DNA from: JAJDNW01 sp039714495
GTDB taxonomy: Bacteria; Desulfobacterota; Desulfobacteria; Desulfobacterales; B30-G6
Assembly: GCA_039714495.1 (NCBI GenBank)
Contig: JBDLJD010000230.1
Span: 1 to 5,487, forward strand
Length of the DNA: 5,487 bases
Direction of reading: 5' to 3'
Shown: piece after piece, positions 5,211 to 5,487 of the stretch
Position numbering within the stretch: position 1 is the first letter of the stretch
How the letters are laid out: each line of letters begins with the position of its first letter
Made by a program: the position numbers and the translations under genes
The notes under the pieces: model-generated
The model's database searches: none
Seen by the model: only the letters and a program-made list of their open reading frames with translations
What the model was told of the DNA's origin: nothing

Positions 5211-5487
5211 ATTTTCTCAGTGTTTCCAGAAATCCAACCAGAGCATTGATGGAACGATCCAGTTTTTCTACGGATTTATCCGTACTGAAGCTGACCGATG
5301 ATCCCAACATGCTGGTGAATATGATTTCCGACATTTCACCGGTATTGACATCCGCCTTCAACTCACCCGATTCCCTGGCCTGGTCCAGCATGCGCTTGAT
5401 CATGGCTTTGAGGCCTACGAACCCTTTTTGCACCTCTTCCGAAAGGTGGGGGCGTTGGTCACCCAGTTCCACGGCAAACATGATGAA
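5209..5487 (-). CDS. Probable TetR-family transcriptional regulator, C-terminal part (5' end outside the window)
   Basis: The frame is open from the window edge (the residues before the first visible Met are Phe-Ile) to a TAG at 5211-5209, showing 92 C-terminal residues. They look like the helical ligand-binding and dimerisation domain of TetR regulators: GLKAMIKRMLDQARESGELK, then ADVNTGEMSEIIFTSMLGSS, then a closing helix DRSINALVGFLETLRK. The pattern of a helix ending in ESGEL, followed by a small-residue-rich helix with ML.SS, is typical of that domain. The DNA-binding helix-turn-helix would lie in the missing N-terminal half, so the family call is not proven. Its position next to, and 68 bases before, a CoA-thioester oxidation block suggests it senses an acyl-CoA, as FadR-like TetR proteins do. 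The TetR family typically has about 190-210 residues, so somewhat over half is missing. Confidence 0.65.
   Translation of the reverse strand, partial: FIMFAVELGDQRPHLSEEVQKGFVGLKAMIKRMLDQARESGELKADVNTGEMSEIIFTSMLGSSVSFSTDKSVEKLDRSINALVGFLETLRK

Overview
This window is one block of co-oriented genes, all on the minus strand, so transcription runs from high to low coordinates. In transcription order it holds the C-terminal half of a probable TetR-family regulator (cut by the window edge), an acyl-CoA dehydrogenase family protein, ETF beta, ETF alpha, a flavoprotein of the 4-hydroxybutyryl-CoA dehydratase / 4-hydroxyphenylacetate 3-hydroxylase superfamily, and the first 18 codons of a further gene that leaves the window. 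There are no RNA genes, CRISPR arrays, transposase genes or credible plus-strand genes. The longest stretch without a gene is the 286-base spacer between etfB and etfA.

The gene content suggests an anaerobic, acyl-CoA-oxidising bacterium, most likely a deltaproteobacterial (Desulfobacterota) sulfate reducer or relative. This is inferred from a dedicated ETF beside an acyl-CoA dehydrogenase and a dehydratase-like flavoprotein usual in anaerobes, the mid-50s GC look of the coding DNA, and spacers full of short degenerate repeats and GTCATTCCCGCG-type palindromes. The genus cannot be told from the sequence.

The layout reads as a regulated catabolic or redox module. The TetR-type protein probably controls the block, and a cluster of inverted half-sites lies just before the acyl-CoA dehydrogenase gene. 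The ETF would take electrons from the flavoenzymes and pass them to a membrane quinone oxidoreductase or another acceptor encoded elsewhere.

The two enzymes that define the chemistry both look unorthodox. The acyl-CoA dehydrogenase keeps the fold and FAD motifs but has Ala where the EGT-type catalytic Glu should be, and Gly at the alternative (isovaleryl-CoA dehydrogenase type) position. The dehydratase-like protein lacks the His that ligates the [4Fe-4S] cluster in characterised 4-hydroxybutyryl-CoA dehydratase and has Tyr instead, but carries an extra nearby Cys, giving a C-x4-C plus C-x3-C set that could form an all-cysteine site. Several other residues tied to dehydratase catalysis are also changed. 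Together these suggest a pathway with an unusual CoA-thioester substrate or a redox rather than dehydratase reaction. Comparisons with reference enzymes were made from memory, without an alignment.

The spacers are unusual for such a block: a 133-bp MITE-like inverted-repeat element between acd and etfB, a repeat-packed spacer between etfB and etfA, and a terminator-shaped hairpin reading on the plus strand between etfA and the dehydratase-like gene.
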